Shown: in pieces, positions 16,198 through 24,136 of the stretch
How positions within the stretch are numbered: position 1 is the stretch's first letter
Layout: every line of letters starts with the position of its first letter
Origin: Streptomyces sp. NBC_00568
Lineage (GTDB): Bacteria > Actinomycetota > Actinomycetes > Streptomycetales > Streptomycetaceae
Direction of reading: 5' to 3'
Length of the DNA: 64,000 bases
Assembly: GCF_026341855.1 (NCBI RefSeq)
Contig: NZ_JAPENW010000001.1
Span: 4,269,001 to 4,333,000, forward strand
The notes under the pieces: model-generated
What the model was told of the DNA's origin: nothing
Seen by the model: only the letters and a program-made list of their open reading frames with translations
The model's database searches: none
Made by a program: the position numbers and the translations under genes

Positions 16198-17103
16198 ATG
16201 CGACCCGCCCACATCAGTCTCGCCGTCCTCGTCGCCGCCGTCTGGGGCGTGAACTTCACCGTCATCGAGGTCGGCCTCGACCACTTCCCGCCCCTGCTCT
16301 TCTCGGCCCTGCGCTTCCTGGTGGCAGCCCTGCCCGCCGTGTTCTTCGTCGGCCGCCCCAAGGTCGCCTGGAAGTGGATCGTGGCGGTCGGACTCGCCCT
16401 CGGCGTCGCGAAGTTCGGGCTGCTGTTCATCGGCATGGACGCGGGGATGCCCGCCGGACTGTCGTCCCTCGTGCTCCAGATCCAGGCCGTCTTCACCGCG
16501 ATCGTCGCCTTCGCCTTTCTCGGCGAACGCCCCACCCGCGTCAAGCTGTGCGGCATGGCGGTGGCCCTGTGCGGAGTGGGCCTGGCCGCCGTCGACGAGG
16601 GCACGGCCGGCCCCCTCGGCGCCTTCGCCCTGGTCATCGCGGCGGCGGCCTGCTGGGGCCTGTCCAACGTCCTCACCCGCAAGGCGTCCCCGCCCGACCC
16701 GCTGAACTTCATGGTGTGGGTGAGCACCGTCCCCGTCCTCCCGCTGCTCGGCCTGTCCCTGCTCACCGAGGGCCCCTCCCGCGACCTCGACGCCCTGCGC
16801 GCCCTGGACTGGCAGGGCGCCGGAGTCGTCGTCTACGTCGCCTGGATCACCACCGTCTTCGGATTCGGCGCCTGGGGCTGGCTGCTGCACCGGCACCCCG
16901 CGTCCACGGTCGCGCCCTTCTCGCTCCTCGTCCCGGTCTTCGGGATGTCGGCGGCGGCGCTGTTCCTGGGGGAGCCCATCGGCCCGCTGCGGTGGGGAGC
17001 GGCGGCCCTGCTGGTGGGCGGGGTGGCACTCACCTCGCGCGCGCCCCGCAGGGTCCAGTCGGCGGACGCTCCAGCGCGGGAGCGGGTCGGGACGCCAGCA
17101 TGA
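16198..17103 (+). CDS. EamA-family (DMT) transporter
   Basis: 301 residues from ATG 16198; a GTG 24 bases upstream is possible. Ten predicted membrane segments fall in two EamA repeats, the first starting HISLAVLVAAVWGVNFTVIEVGL and the second near GAFALVIAAAACWGLSNVLTRKA. This matches the E. coli YdcZ/EamA metabolite-exporter type, which move amino acids or other small metabolites by proton antiport. It lies between its probable LysR regulator and, four bases after its stop codon, an EPSP synthase gene, so the two are almost certainly co-transcribed. Substrate is not shown by sequence; a shikimate-pathway-related compound is an inference from context. Confidence 0.88.
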   Translation: MRPAHISLAVLVAAVWGVNFTVIEVGLDHFPPLLFSALRFLVAALPAVFFVGRPKVAWKWIVAVGLALGVAKFGLLFIGMDAGMPAGLSSLVLQIQAVFTAIVAFAFLGERPTRVKLCGMAVALCGVGLAAVDEGTAGPLGAFALVIAAAACWGLSNVLTRKASPPDPLNFMVWVSTVPVLPLLGLSLLTEGPSRDLDALRALDWQGAGVVVYVAWITTVFGFGAWGWLLHRHPASTVAPFSLLVPVFGMSAAALFLGEPIGPLRWGAAALLVGGVALTSRAPRRVQSADAPARERVGTPA

Positions 17104-17107
17104 CCAC

Positions 17108-18355
17108 ATGGCCGTTGTCGACATTCCCGGTTCCAAGTCCATCACCGCCCGCGCGCTCTTCCTGGCGGCGGCGGCCGACGGGGTCACCCGCCTCGTCCGC
17201 CCGCTCCGCTCGGACGACACCGAGGGCTTCGCCGAGGGCCTGACCAGGCTCGGCTACCGCGTCGGCCGGACCCCGGACACCTGGCACATCGACGGCCGCC
17301 CGCAGGGGCCGGCGGTGACCCGGGCGGACGTGTACTGCCGGGACGGCGCGACCACGGCCCGCTTCCTGCCGACGCTCGCCGCCGCCGGCCACGGCACCTA
17401 CCGCTTCGACGCCTCCGCGCAGATGCGCCGCCGCCCGCTGGGACCCCTGTCGAAGGCGCTGCGCGACCTCGGCGTGGACCTGCGGCACGAGGAGGCGGAG
17501 GGCCACCACCCGCTGCGGATCGCGGCGTCCGGGGTGGAGGGCGGCACGGTCACCCTCGACGCCGGTCAGTCGTCCCAGTACCTCACCGCCCTCCTCCTGC
17601 TCGGCCCGCTGACCCGCAAGGGCCTGCGCATCGAGGTCACCGACCTGGTCTCCGCGCCGTACGTGGGGATCACCCTCGCGATGATGCGCGCGTTCGGGGC
17701 GGACGTACGGGTGCAGGGCGACGTCTTCGAGGTGGCGCCCGGCGGCTACCGGGCCACCACCTACCCCGTCGAGCCCGACGCCTCCACCGCGAGCTACTTC
17801 TTCGCGGCGGCCGCCCTGACCGGCCGCGAGGTCACCGTCCGCGGCCTCGGCGCGCGGGCGCTCCAGGGCGACCTCGGCTTCGTGGACGTCCTGCGCCGGA
17901 TGGGCGCGCACGTGGAGAGCGGGTCCGACCGCACGACGGTGCGCGGCACCGGTGAACTGCGCGGTCTCACCGTCAACATGCGGGACATCTCCGACACCAT
18001 GCCGACGCTCGCCGCCATCGCGCCCTTCGCCTCGGGCCCGGTCCGGATCGAGGACGTCGCCAACACCCGGGTCAAGGAGTGCGACCGGCTGGAGGCCTGC
18101 GCGGAGAACCTCCGGCGGCTCGGCGTCCGCGTGGAGACAGGCCCCGACTGGATCGAGATCCACCCGGGCACCCCGGCCGCCGCCGAGATCACGACATACG
18201 GCGACCACCGCGTCGTCATGGCCTTCGCGGTGACGTCGCTGCGCACCCCGGGCATCGGCTTCGACGACCCCGGATGCGTACGCAAGACCTTCCCGGCCTT
18301 CCACGAGGTGTTCGGGGCGTGGGCGGCCGCCGGAGCCGCGGGAGAGGGCGGCTGA
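17108..18355 (+). CDS. aroA: 3-phosphoshikimate 1-carboxyvinyltransferase (EPSP synthase), atypical copy
   Basis: 415 residues. It would join phosphoenolpyruvate to shikimate-3-phosphate, the sixth step of aromatic biosynthesis. The active-site set is complete: PGSKS with K10/S11 and R15, T82 and R85 in DGATTARF, QMRRRP, SSQYLTALL, EPDASTASYFF, Asp in DISDTMPT, NTRVKECDR, YGDHR and the Lys in VRKTFPAF. The loop normally NAGTAMR (E. coli) reads DGATTAR, so the Gly that makes EPSPS glyphosate-sensitive (Gly96 in E. coli) is Ala81 here, as in the tolerant CP4 enzyme. The sequence also differs from the usual actinobacterial AroA (LAGTVLRF, as I recall). The gene follows an EamA exporter by four bases and looks like a second, accessory copy. 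Confidence 0.9.
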   Translation: MAVVDIPGSKSITARALFLAAAADGVTRLVRPLRSDDTEGFAEGLTRLGYRVGRTPDTWHIDGRPQGPAVTRADVYCRDGATTARFLPTLAAAGHGTYRFDASAQMRRRPLGPLSKALRDLGVDLRHEEAEGHHPLRIAASGVEGGTVTLDAGQSSQYLTALLLLGPLTRKGLRIEVTDLVSAPYVGITLAMMRAFGADVRVQGDVFEVAPGGYRATTYPVEPDASTASYFFAAAALTGREVTVRGLGARALQGDLGFVDVLRRMGAHVESGSDRTTVRGTGELRGLTVNMRDISDTMPTLAAIAPFASGPVRIEDVANTRVKECDRLEACAENLRRLGVRVETGPDWIEIHPGTPAAAEITTYGDHRVVMAFAVTSLRTPGIGFDDPGCVRKTFPAFHEVFGAWAAAGAAGEGG

Positions 18356-18465
18356 GCGGGACCGGTGGGCGCCGCGGGCGTCTTGTCGCGGAGATCCAGG
18401 GCGGCTAGCTTCGCGACGGACGGCGCCAACCGCGCCTGCTACCCGACTGGGAAAGCGGTCCACAG

Positions 18466-19725
18466 ATGTCCTCCGTCGCCTCCGTTGTCACACTCGCCGT
18501 CGTCGGTGCCGGAGACCGGGGCACCGGCCACGCGCGCTGGGCCCTGGACAGCCCGGAGCGGGCCAAGGTGGTGGCCGTGGCCGAACCGCGGGAGACCCGG
18601 CGGCGCCGGTTCGCGGCCGCCCACGCCCTGGAACCGGACGCCGCGGTGGACGACTGGCGGGTGCTGGCCGCCCGCGGCCGGATCGCGGACGCCGTGCTGA
18701 TCTGCACCCTCGACCGCGAACACCTCGAACCCGTACTGGAGTTCGCGGCCCTCGGCTATCACATCCTGCTGGAGAAGCCGATGGCCCTGACCGAGGACGA
18801 GTGCCGGCGGATCGTCGACGCGGTGGAGAAGGCCGGGGTGATCCTCGCGGTCGGGCACGTGCTGCGCTACACCCGGTACACCCGCGCCGTGAAGGAGGTC
18901 GTCGACTCCGGCCGGCTCGGTGACGTCGTCAACGTCCAGCACCTGGAACCCGTCGGCTTCTGGCATCAGGCGCACTCCTTCGTCCGCGGCAACTGGGGCC
19001 GTACGGACCGGGCGACGTCCATGCTGATGGCCAAGTCGTGCCACGACCTGGACTGGTTGCAGTACATCCTCGGGCAACCGCCCGTACGCGTCTCCAGTTT
19101 CGGACGGCTCTCGCACTTCCGGCCCGAGAACAGGCCCGAGGGCGCCGCCGACCGCTGCCTGGACTGCGCGGTGGAGAACGCCTGCCCCTACTCCGCCCGG
19201 CGCGAGTACGGCGACCGGCTCGCCCGCGGCGAACACCACTGGCCGCTGAGCGTGCTGGTCGACGACTTCACCCCCGAGGCCCTGGAGACCGCCCTGCGCG
19301 AGGGCCCCTACGGGCGGTGCGTGTACGCCTGCGACAACGACGTGGTCGACCATCAGGTGGTGTCGATGGAATTCGCCTCCGGGGCCACCGCCACCTTCAC
19401 CATGACCGCCTTCACCGAACAGGCCGACCGCCGGACCCGGATCTTCGGGACGCGGGGCGAACTGCGCGGCGACGGCGGCAGCGTGAGCGTCTACGACTTC
19501 CTGACCCGGACCGAGGAGGCCGTCGACCTCGCGGACATGGGCGGCATGGACGCGGCGGGCGGCCACGGGGGCGGCGACGCAGGGCTGATGGACTCCTTCG
19601 TCGCCGCCGTCGCCACCGGGAACCCCGACCTGGTGAAGTCCGGCCCGCGCGAGTCCCTGACCAGCCATCTCACCGTCCTGGCCGCCGAACGAGCCCGGCA
19701 CGCGGGCACCGTCGAGGACGTATAA
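18466..19725 (+). CDS. Gfo/Idh/MocA-family oxidoreductase with cysteine-rich insert
   Basis: 419 residues. The N-terminal Rossmann domain shows VVGAGDRG (G14-A-G16) and the family hallmark E103-K104-P105 (LEKPMAL), whose Lys is catalytic. The GHVLRYTRYTRAVKEVVDSGRLGDVV segment and the C-terminal beta-sheet dimer domain are normal. Unusually, residues about 231-300 contain a cysteine cluster, CLDCAVENACPYSAR and later GRCVYACDN, that could bind zinc. The substrate is probably a sugar or cyclitol; the sequence does not say which. It starts 110 bp after the EPSP synthase gene and could be read from the same promoter, though the gap allows its own. Length is longer than the usual 340-390 because of the insert. 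Confidence 0.85.
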   Translation: MSSVASVVTLAVVGAGDRGTGHARWALDSPERAKVVAVAEPRETRRRRFAAAHALEPDAAVDDWRVLAARGRIADAVLICTLDREHLEPVLEFAALGYHILLEKPMALTEDECRRIVDAVEKAGVILAVGHVLRYTRYTRAVKEVVDSGRLGDVVNVQHLEPVGFWHQAHSFVRGNWGRTDRATSMLMAKSCHDLDWLQYILGQPPVRVSSFGRLSHFRPENRPEGAADRCLDCAVENACPYSARREYGDRLARGEHHWPLSVLVDDFTPEALETALREGPYGRCVYACDNDVVDHQVVSMEFASGATATFTMTAFTEQADRRTRIFGTRGELRGDGGSVSVYDFLTRTEEAVDLADMGGMDAAGGHGGGDAGLMDSFVAAVATGNPDLVKSGPRESLTSHLTVLAAERARHAGTVEDV

Positions 19726-19814
19726 CCGCTGGACACGGGCCGCTCCCACCGCATAGGAATCGCAGCTCGGACACATACCGGGCGGCAAAGGGGTGCGGGG
19801 CGTTGGGTTTCCAG

Positions 19815-20447
19815 ATGAAGGGGCCGGTTCTCGAGGGTGTGCTGGTACGGCTGGAGCCGCTCGGCCACCGGCACGCGGCCGGCCTCGCCGAGGCGGCGGA
19901 GGAGCACCGGGACTCGTACGCGTTCACCTGGGTGCCCCGGGCCCACGAGATCGGGGACTACGTCGACGCGCAGCTCGCCCGCGCCGCGACGGGCATGCTC
20001 GCGCCCTACGCGCAGGTGTCCCTCGCCTCCGGACGGGTGGTCGGCGCCACGGCGTACTGGGAGCCGCGGTGCTGGCGTTCGGACGACCGGCTCGACGCCG
20101 TCGAGGTCGGCTTCACCTGGCTCGCGTCCTCCGCGCAGGGCACGGGCGTGAACGCCGAGTCGAAGCTCCTGCTGTTCCGGCACGCCTTCGAGGAGTGGGG
20201 CGTCTCCCGCGTGGACCTGAAGACCGACGCCCGCAACTCCCGCTCCCGCGCCGCGATCGAGCGCACCGGCGCCCGCCCGGAGGGTGTCCTGCGCAATTGG
20301 TCGCGCTCCTGGGCGCCGGGCGAGGACGGTCTGCTGCGGGACTCCGCGATCTATTCGGTGACGGCGGCGGAGTGGCCCGCGTGCCGGGACCGGCTGTCCG
20401 AGCGGGTGCGCGGAGCGGCCCGCGCGGCCGGGGCGACGGTGCGGTAG
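19815..20447 (+). CDS. GNAT-family N-acetyltransferase (RimJ/RimL type)
   Basis: About 210 residues from ATG 19815; an in-frame TTG at 19803, nine bases after AAAGGGG, is an equally good start. The acetyltransferase fold is indicated by LEPLGHRHAAGLAEAA at the N-terminus, VEVGFTWLASSAQGTGVNAESKLLLFRHAFE (strand, acetyl-CoA pyrophosphate loop and helix) and RVDLKTDARNSRSRAAIERTGARPEG, the classical RimJ/RimL C-terminal motif. Members acetylate protein N-termini, amino acids or small antibiotics; no substrate can be deduced. It sits between an oxidoreductase on the same strand and a convergent LysR gene. Confidence 0.85.
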   Translation: MKGPVLEGVLVRLEPLGHRHAAGLAEAAEEHRDSYAFTWVPRAHEIGDYVDAQLARAATGMLAPYAQVSLASGRVVGATAYWEPRCWRSDDRLDAVEVGFTWLASSAQGTGVNAESKLLLFRHAFEEWGVSRVDLKTDARNSRSRAAIERTGARPEGVLRNWSRSWAPGEDGLLRDSAIYSVTAAEWPACRDRLSERVRGAARAAGATVR

Positions 20448-20469
20448 GGCGGGACCTCCGTCGCGGCGT

Positions 20470-21405
20470 TCACCCGAACAAGTCGGCAGCCGTGAGCCGC
20501 AGTTGATCGAGTACGGCGGTCAGCACCGGGTCCGACTCGGCGCCCGAGCGGACGGCGGCGAAGACGTTCCGGGACGGTGGCGTCCCCCGCGTGGCCGGCA
20601 GGGCGAGCCGGCGGTGGGCGTACAGCGGGCGGACGAGCCGGGGGATCAGCGCCACGCCCCGGCCCGCCTCGACGAGAGCGGCCAGGGCGCCCCAGTCGTC
20701 CACGGCATACCGGATGTCCGGCGTGAAACCGGCGGCCGCGCAGACCGAGCGGGTCACCGCACCGCAGCAACTGGCCGCGTCGCCCACGATCCAGGGGTCG
20801 GTGGCGAGCTCCCGCAGCGCGACCCGCTCGCGGTCCGCGAGGCGGTGGCCGGCCGGCACGGCGAGATCCAGGACGTCCCGGAGCACGTCGACGCGGTGGT
20901 AGCGCCGGTCGGTGTGCGGGGGCGCGGCCGCGAAGTCGACGGCCACGGCGAGGTCGAGCTGCCCGGCGTCCAGCGCCGTGAACAGGTCCGGCGGCTGCGC
21001 CTCGACGACGTCGATCCGGACGTGCGGGAGCCGCTCGGCCAGCGCCGTCAGCGCGTCCGGGAGGAGGCCGAGGATGCCGCTGGAGAAGCAGCCGATCGTC
21101 ACCGACCCGCGGCCGCCCCTGCCGTAGGCCGCCAGATCGGCGCGCGCCCGCTCCAGCTGGGCGGCGATCAGATCGGCGTGCGCCAGCAGGACCTGCGCCT
21201 GCCCGGTCAGCCGGACGCCGCGGCCGTCCCGCTCCGTCAGCGGTGCGCCCAGCTCGCGGGCCAGCGCGGCGATCTGCTGCGAGACCGCCGAGGGCGTCAG
21301 ATGCAGGGCCTGCGCGGTGCGGGCCAGACTGCCGCGGCGCCGCAGTTCGCGCAGCACGGTGAGGCGACGCAGATCGACGGTGAAGGTCTCGCTTACCGGT
21401 TCCAC
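20470..21405 (-). CDS. LysR-family transcriptional regulator
   Basis: 311 residues from ATG 21405. The DNA-binding helix-turn-helix is LRRLTVLRELRRRGSLARTAQALHLTPSAVSQQIAAL. A two-lobe effector domain follows from about residue 95, with WGALAALVEAGRGVALIPRL near the C-terminus. Two adjacent cysteines (ASCCGAV, around residue 218) are unusual and might respond to redox or metals, which is speculation. It is divergent from an RBBP9-type hydrolase gene with only 50 bp between start codons, so mutual regulation is likely. Confidence 0.92.
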   Translation of the reverse strand: MEPVSETFTVDLRRLTVLRELRRRGSLARTAQALHLTPSAVSQQIAALARELGAPLTERDGRGVRLTGQAQVLLAHADLIAAQLERARADLAAYGRGGRGSVTIGCFSSGILGLLPDALTALAERLPHVRIDVVEAQPPDLFTALDAGQLDLAVAVDFAAAPPHTDRRYHRVDVLRDVLDLAVPAGHRLADRERVALRELATDPWIVGDAASCCGAVTRSVCAAAGFTPDIRYAVDDWGALAALVEAGRGVALIPRLVRPLYAHRRLALPATRGTPPSRNVFAAVRSGAESDPVLTAVLDQLRLTAADLFG

Positions 21406-21455
21406 CAGGAAAGATTAACTGGACCGAAAGACCGGGAATCGTCAACCATCGGCTC

Positions 21456-22094
21456 ATGAACACGCCCATGAACACGCCCACGAACACGCGCGACACCGAT
21501 GACCTGGCGGAACGCCGGCGCGCCTTCCTGATCCTGCACGGCTGGCAGAACCACCGTCCGGAAGGCCACTGGCAGCACTGGCTCGCCGGCCGGCTGGGAG
21601 AGCTGGGCCACCACGTCACCTACCCGCAGTTGCCCGACCCCGACGACCCGGACCTGGAGGTCTGGCTGACGGAAGTGGCCCGTCATCTGGACGCGTTGCC
21701 CGGTGCCGAGCGGGTGGTCGTCGCCCACAGCGCCTCGGCCGTGCTGTGGCTGCACGCCGCCGCCCGCGGGCTGCCGGGCCCGGCCGGCGTCGACCGGGTG
21801 CTGCTCGTCGCCCCGCCGTCCGCCTCGGTCCTCGCGGGGCTGCCGGAGATCGCCGCGTTCGCCCTGACCGAGCTGGACTTCACGCTTCCCGGCCCCACCC
21901 TGCTGGTCGCGGGCGACGACGACCCGTACTGCCCCGAGGGCGCCGACACCGCCTACGGCGACCCCCTGGGCGTACCGACGCGGATGCTGTCCGGGGCCGG
22001 GCACCTCGACCTGGAAGCCGGGTACGGACCGTGGCCCGCCGTGCTCGACTGGTGCCTGGACGGAACGGCGGAACTCACCGCCCGCGCGGGCTAG
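21456..22094 (+). CDS. RBBP9/YdeN-family alpha/beta hydrolase
   Basis: 212 residues. The start FLILHGWQNHRPEGHWQHWLAGRL is diagnostic of the RBBP9/YdeN family (Pfam Ser_hydrolase), and VVVAHSASAV holds the serine nucleophile. Asp in VAGDDDPYCP and His in GAGHLDLEAGYGPWP complete the triad. Activity on small esters or lactones is typical, but natural substrates are mostly unknown. It is divergent from a LysR gene that probably controls it. Its last 20 bases overlap the 3' end of the convergent MHYT gene. Confidence 0.9.
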   Translation: MNTPMNTPTNTRDTDDLAERRRAFLILHGWQNHRPEGHWQHWLAGRLGELGHHVTYPQLPDPDDPDLEVWLTEVARHLDALPGAERVVVAHSASAVLWLHAAARGLPGPAGVDRVLLVAPPSASVLAGLPEIAAFALTELDFTLPGPTLLVAGDDDPYCPEGADTAYGDPLGVPTRMLSGAGHLDLEAGYGPWPAVLDWCLDGTAELTARAG

Positions 22095-22971
22095 TGTGCC
22101 GGCCCGTCCGCCGGTCCCGGGGATCGAACAGGGAGTCGGGCTGCCGGGGGCGCGCCGCGGGGCCCTCGGGCGTGGTGGCCGCGACGGCGCGCCGACGAGG
22201 GGCCGCCCGGCTCCAGTCCCCGTCGCCGAGGACGAGCTGGGGATCGAACATCACCACCACTCCGGCCAGGATCAGGAAGACGACCGGGCCGATGAGCAGG
22301 GGGAGCAGCGTCGAGGCCGGCGAGTCACCGCCGTACGACCCGGTGACGTACGACGCGTCGGCCGCGCCGTGCAGGTGCACGCCGAGGGCCGCCATGCCGG
22401 TGTAGTGCATGCCGGTCAGGGCGACACCCATGAGGAGACTGGCGCCGAGGGCGGCCAGGAAGCCCCGGTACGACGCGGCGGCCCACAGCGCGGCGGTCGC
22501 GGCGACGACCGCGATGAGCACGGAGAGCGCGACCGTGATTCCGTCGTACTGGAGGTACCCGTTCAGCTGGAGTGCCGCCATGCCGAGGTAGTGCATGGCG
22601 GCCACGCCGAGCCCGGTGAAGATCCCGGCGGCGGTCAGGGTGGTGTTGGTGGCGCCGCGGTATCCCACGGTGAAGACGCCGACGCCGACCACCGCGATCG
22701 CCACGGCGAGGCTGAGCGCCGCGAGGCGGACGTCGTAGTCGATCCCGATCCCCTGGACCCGGAAGCCGGTCATCGCGATGAAGTGCATGGTCCAGATGCC
22801 GCAGCCGATCGTCGCCGTCCCCAGCGCCAGCCAACCGGGCTTCCACGACTGCCGGTTGTTCAGGGAACGGACGACGCAGCGCAGCCCCAGAGCGCTGCCC
22901 AGACAGGCGATGAGATAGGAGGCCACCGGGGTCACCGCCCCGTATCCGAAGCCGTCCACCGTGCCTTGCAT
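22075..22971 (-). CDS. MHYT-domain integral membrane sensor
   Basis: 298 residues from ATG 22971, which has GGGGGAG nine bases upstream; an in-frame TTG at 22980 lacks this spacing. Seven membrane segments carry three copies of the MHYT pattern: TMHFIAM, AMHYLGM and GMHYTGM. In the family model these Met/His residues bind a copper or other metal near the outer face and sense oxygen, CO or NO. Here no GGDEF, EAL or kinase domain is attached. The cytoplasmic tail is only about 60 residues, Arg/Pro-rich and disordered. It therefore belongs to the stand-alone actinobacterial MHYT proteins whose output is unknown. It overlaps the hydrolase gene tail to tail. Confidence 0.88.
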   Translation of the reverse strand: MQGTVDGFGYGAVTPVASYLIACLGSALGLRCVVRSLNNRQSWKPGWLALGTATIGCGIWTMHFIAMTGFRVQGIGIDYDVRLAALSLAVAIAVVGVGVFTVGYRGATNTTLTAAGIFTGLGVAAMHYLGMAALQLNGYLQYDGITVALSVLIAVVAATAALWAAASYRGFLAALGASLLMGVALTGMHYTGMAALGVHLHGAADASYVTGSYGGDSPASTLLPLLIGPVVFLILAGVVVMFDPQLVLGDGDWSRAAPRRRAVAATTPEGPAARPRQPDSLFDPRDRRTGRHTSPRGR

Positions 22972-23061
22972 ATATGCCAACTCCCCCTGGGGACAGGTAA
23001 CTTGAAGGAGAAAGGTCTCGTGCCGAGGTTGCGTCAGCAGTTTCTTGTCATGGGTTTTGAG

Positions 23062-23871
23062 TTAACTCTGTGATGCGGCTTCGCTCAGCAGACGGGCGAG
23101 ATGCTCGCGTCCCGGGCCCAGCAGTGTGTCCAGCGGCGCCGCCGCCTCGTACCACCGCTTCTCGTACTCCCAGCACAGCCACCCGTCCCACCCGCCGCGC
23201 GCGAGCGCGTCCACGCACGCGCCGAGCGGCAGAACCCCCTCGCCGAGCGGCACCGGGGTCGTGTCCTCGGTCGACGCGATGTCCTTGACCTGCACATACC
23301 CCAGGAACGGGGACAGCGCGGGGAAGGTCTGCGCCGGACTCTCGCCGCCCAGCCAGGTGTGCATCACGTCCCACAGCGAGCCCGCGTGACGATGGCCGAC
23401 CCGGCCGAGGACGCGGATCGCGTCCGCCCCGGTGCGGTGCGAGTCATGGGTCTCCAGCAGGATGCGCACCCCGAGATCGGCGGCGTACTCGGCTGCGGTG
23501 CCGAGCCGTCGCGCGGCCGTCGCGTCCGCCTCCCCGGCGTCGCTCCCGGGGTCGCCGCCCGGGAAGACCCGGACGAAGGGGGCGTTCACGTCCCGGGCGA
23601 GTTCGAGGAGTTCACGCATCTCGGCGAGGACGGGACCGTCGTCCCCCGGCGCCGCCACCCGCGTGTATCCGGCGATCCCGAGCACCTCGATGCCGCCCGA
23701 CCCGAACTCCGCCGCCACGGCGGCCCGTTCACCCGGGCCGATCCCCGGATGCACGGGCTCCTCCGGATGCGCCCGCAGCTCGACCCCCTGATAACCGTGG
23801 GCGACGGCCAGCCGCACGACGTCGGCGACGGGGAGCCCGGGGACACCGAGAGTGGAGAACGCCAGCTTCAT
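23062..23871 (-). CDS. Sugar phosphate isomerase/epimerase-like TIM-barrel protein
   Basis: 269 residues from ATG 23871 (MKLAFSTLGVPG); the frame upstream is Pro/Arg-rich and not coding. It has an AP_endonuc_2/xylose-isomerase-like barrel. Metal ligands are suggested by GVELRAHPEEP, ILLETHDSHRTG (Glu/His), GSLWDVMHTW (Asp/His) and VQVKDIAS. Such proteins isomerise or epimerise sugars and cyclitols, or act as inosose dehydratases. No sugar genes are adjacent: the neighbours are the MHYT sensor and a MarR-GNAT regulator. Substrate unknown. A 16-bp-period repeat fills its upstream region. Confidence 0.85.
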   Translation of the reverse strand: MKLAFSTLGVPGLPVADVVRLAVAHGYQGVELRAHPEEPVHPGIGPGERAAVAAEFGSGGIEVLGIAGYTRVAAPGDDGPVLAEMRELLELARDVNAPFVRVFPGGDPGSDAGEADATAARRLGTAAEYAADLGVRILLETHDSHRTGADAIRVLGRVGHRHAGSLWDVMHTWLGGESPAQTFPALSPFLGYVQVKDIASTEDTTPVPLGEGVLPLGACVDALARGGWDGWLCWEYEKRWYEAAAPLDTLLGPGREHLARLLSEAASQS

Positions 23872-23944
23872 GGGCCGGACCCTACGGGGTGGGGCCACGC
23901 CGTCACAGGGGTCGCCCGTGTCGCCCGGGGGGCGCGCCGGACAC

Positions 23945-24136
23945 CCGCCCCCGCCCCCGGCCCATGCCATTCCGGGGCCGTGTCACTCCGGGCCCGTGTC
24001 ACTCCCGACCCACGTCACCGCCGGCCCGTGTAACTCCCCGTCCGTGTCATTCCGGCCCATGCCGCTCGTGTCCTTCCCGGCCTGTCCGGTCCGTGCCGCT
24101 CCGGGGCGGTGTCGCCCGGGTCCACGTGGGTCCGCG
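23945..24136. repeat. Degenerate ~16-bp tandem repeat, intergenic
   Basis: CCGTGTCACTCC occurs at 23978-23989 and again exactly 16 bp later at 23994-24005. About ten further degenerate copies of the same 16-bp theme (CCGTGTAACTCC, CCGTGTCATTCC, and similar) follow. The block fills the space between the isomerase start and the MarR-GNAT stop. No gene is visible in it. Confidence 0.65.

Noticed and set aside
15170..19725. Secondary-metabolite gene cluster around the EPSP synthase
   Set aside because: There are no polyketide, peptide, terpene or phosphonate core enzymes nearby. The module is only a regulator, an exporter, EPSP synthase and possibly an oxidoreductase.
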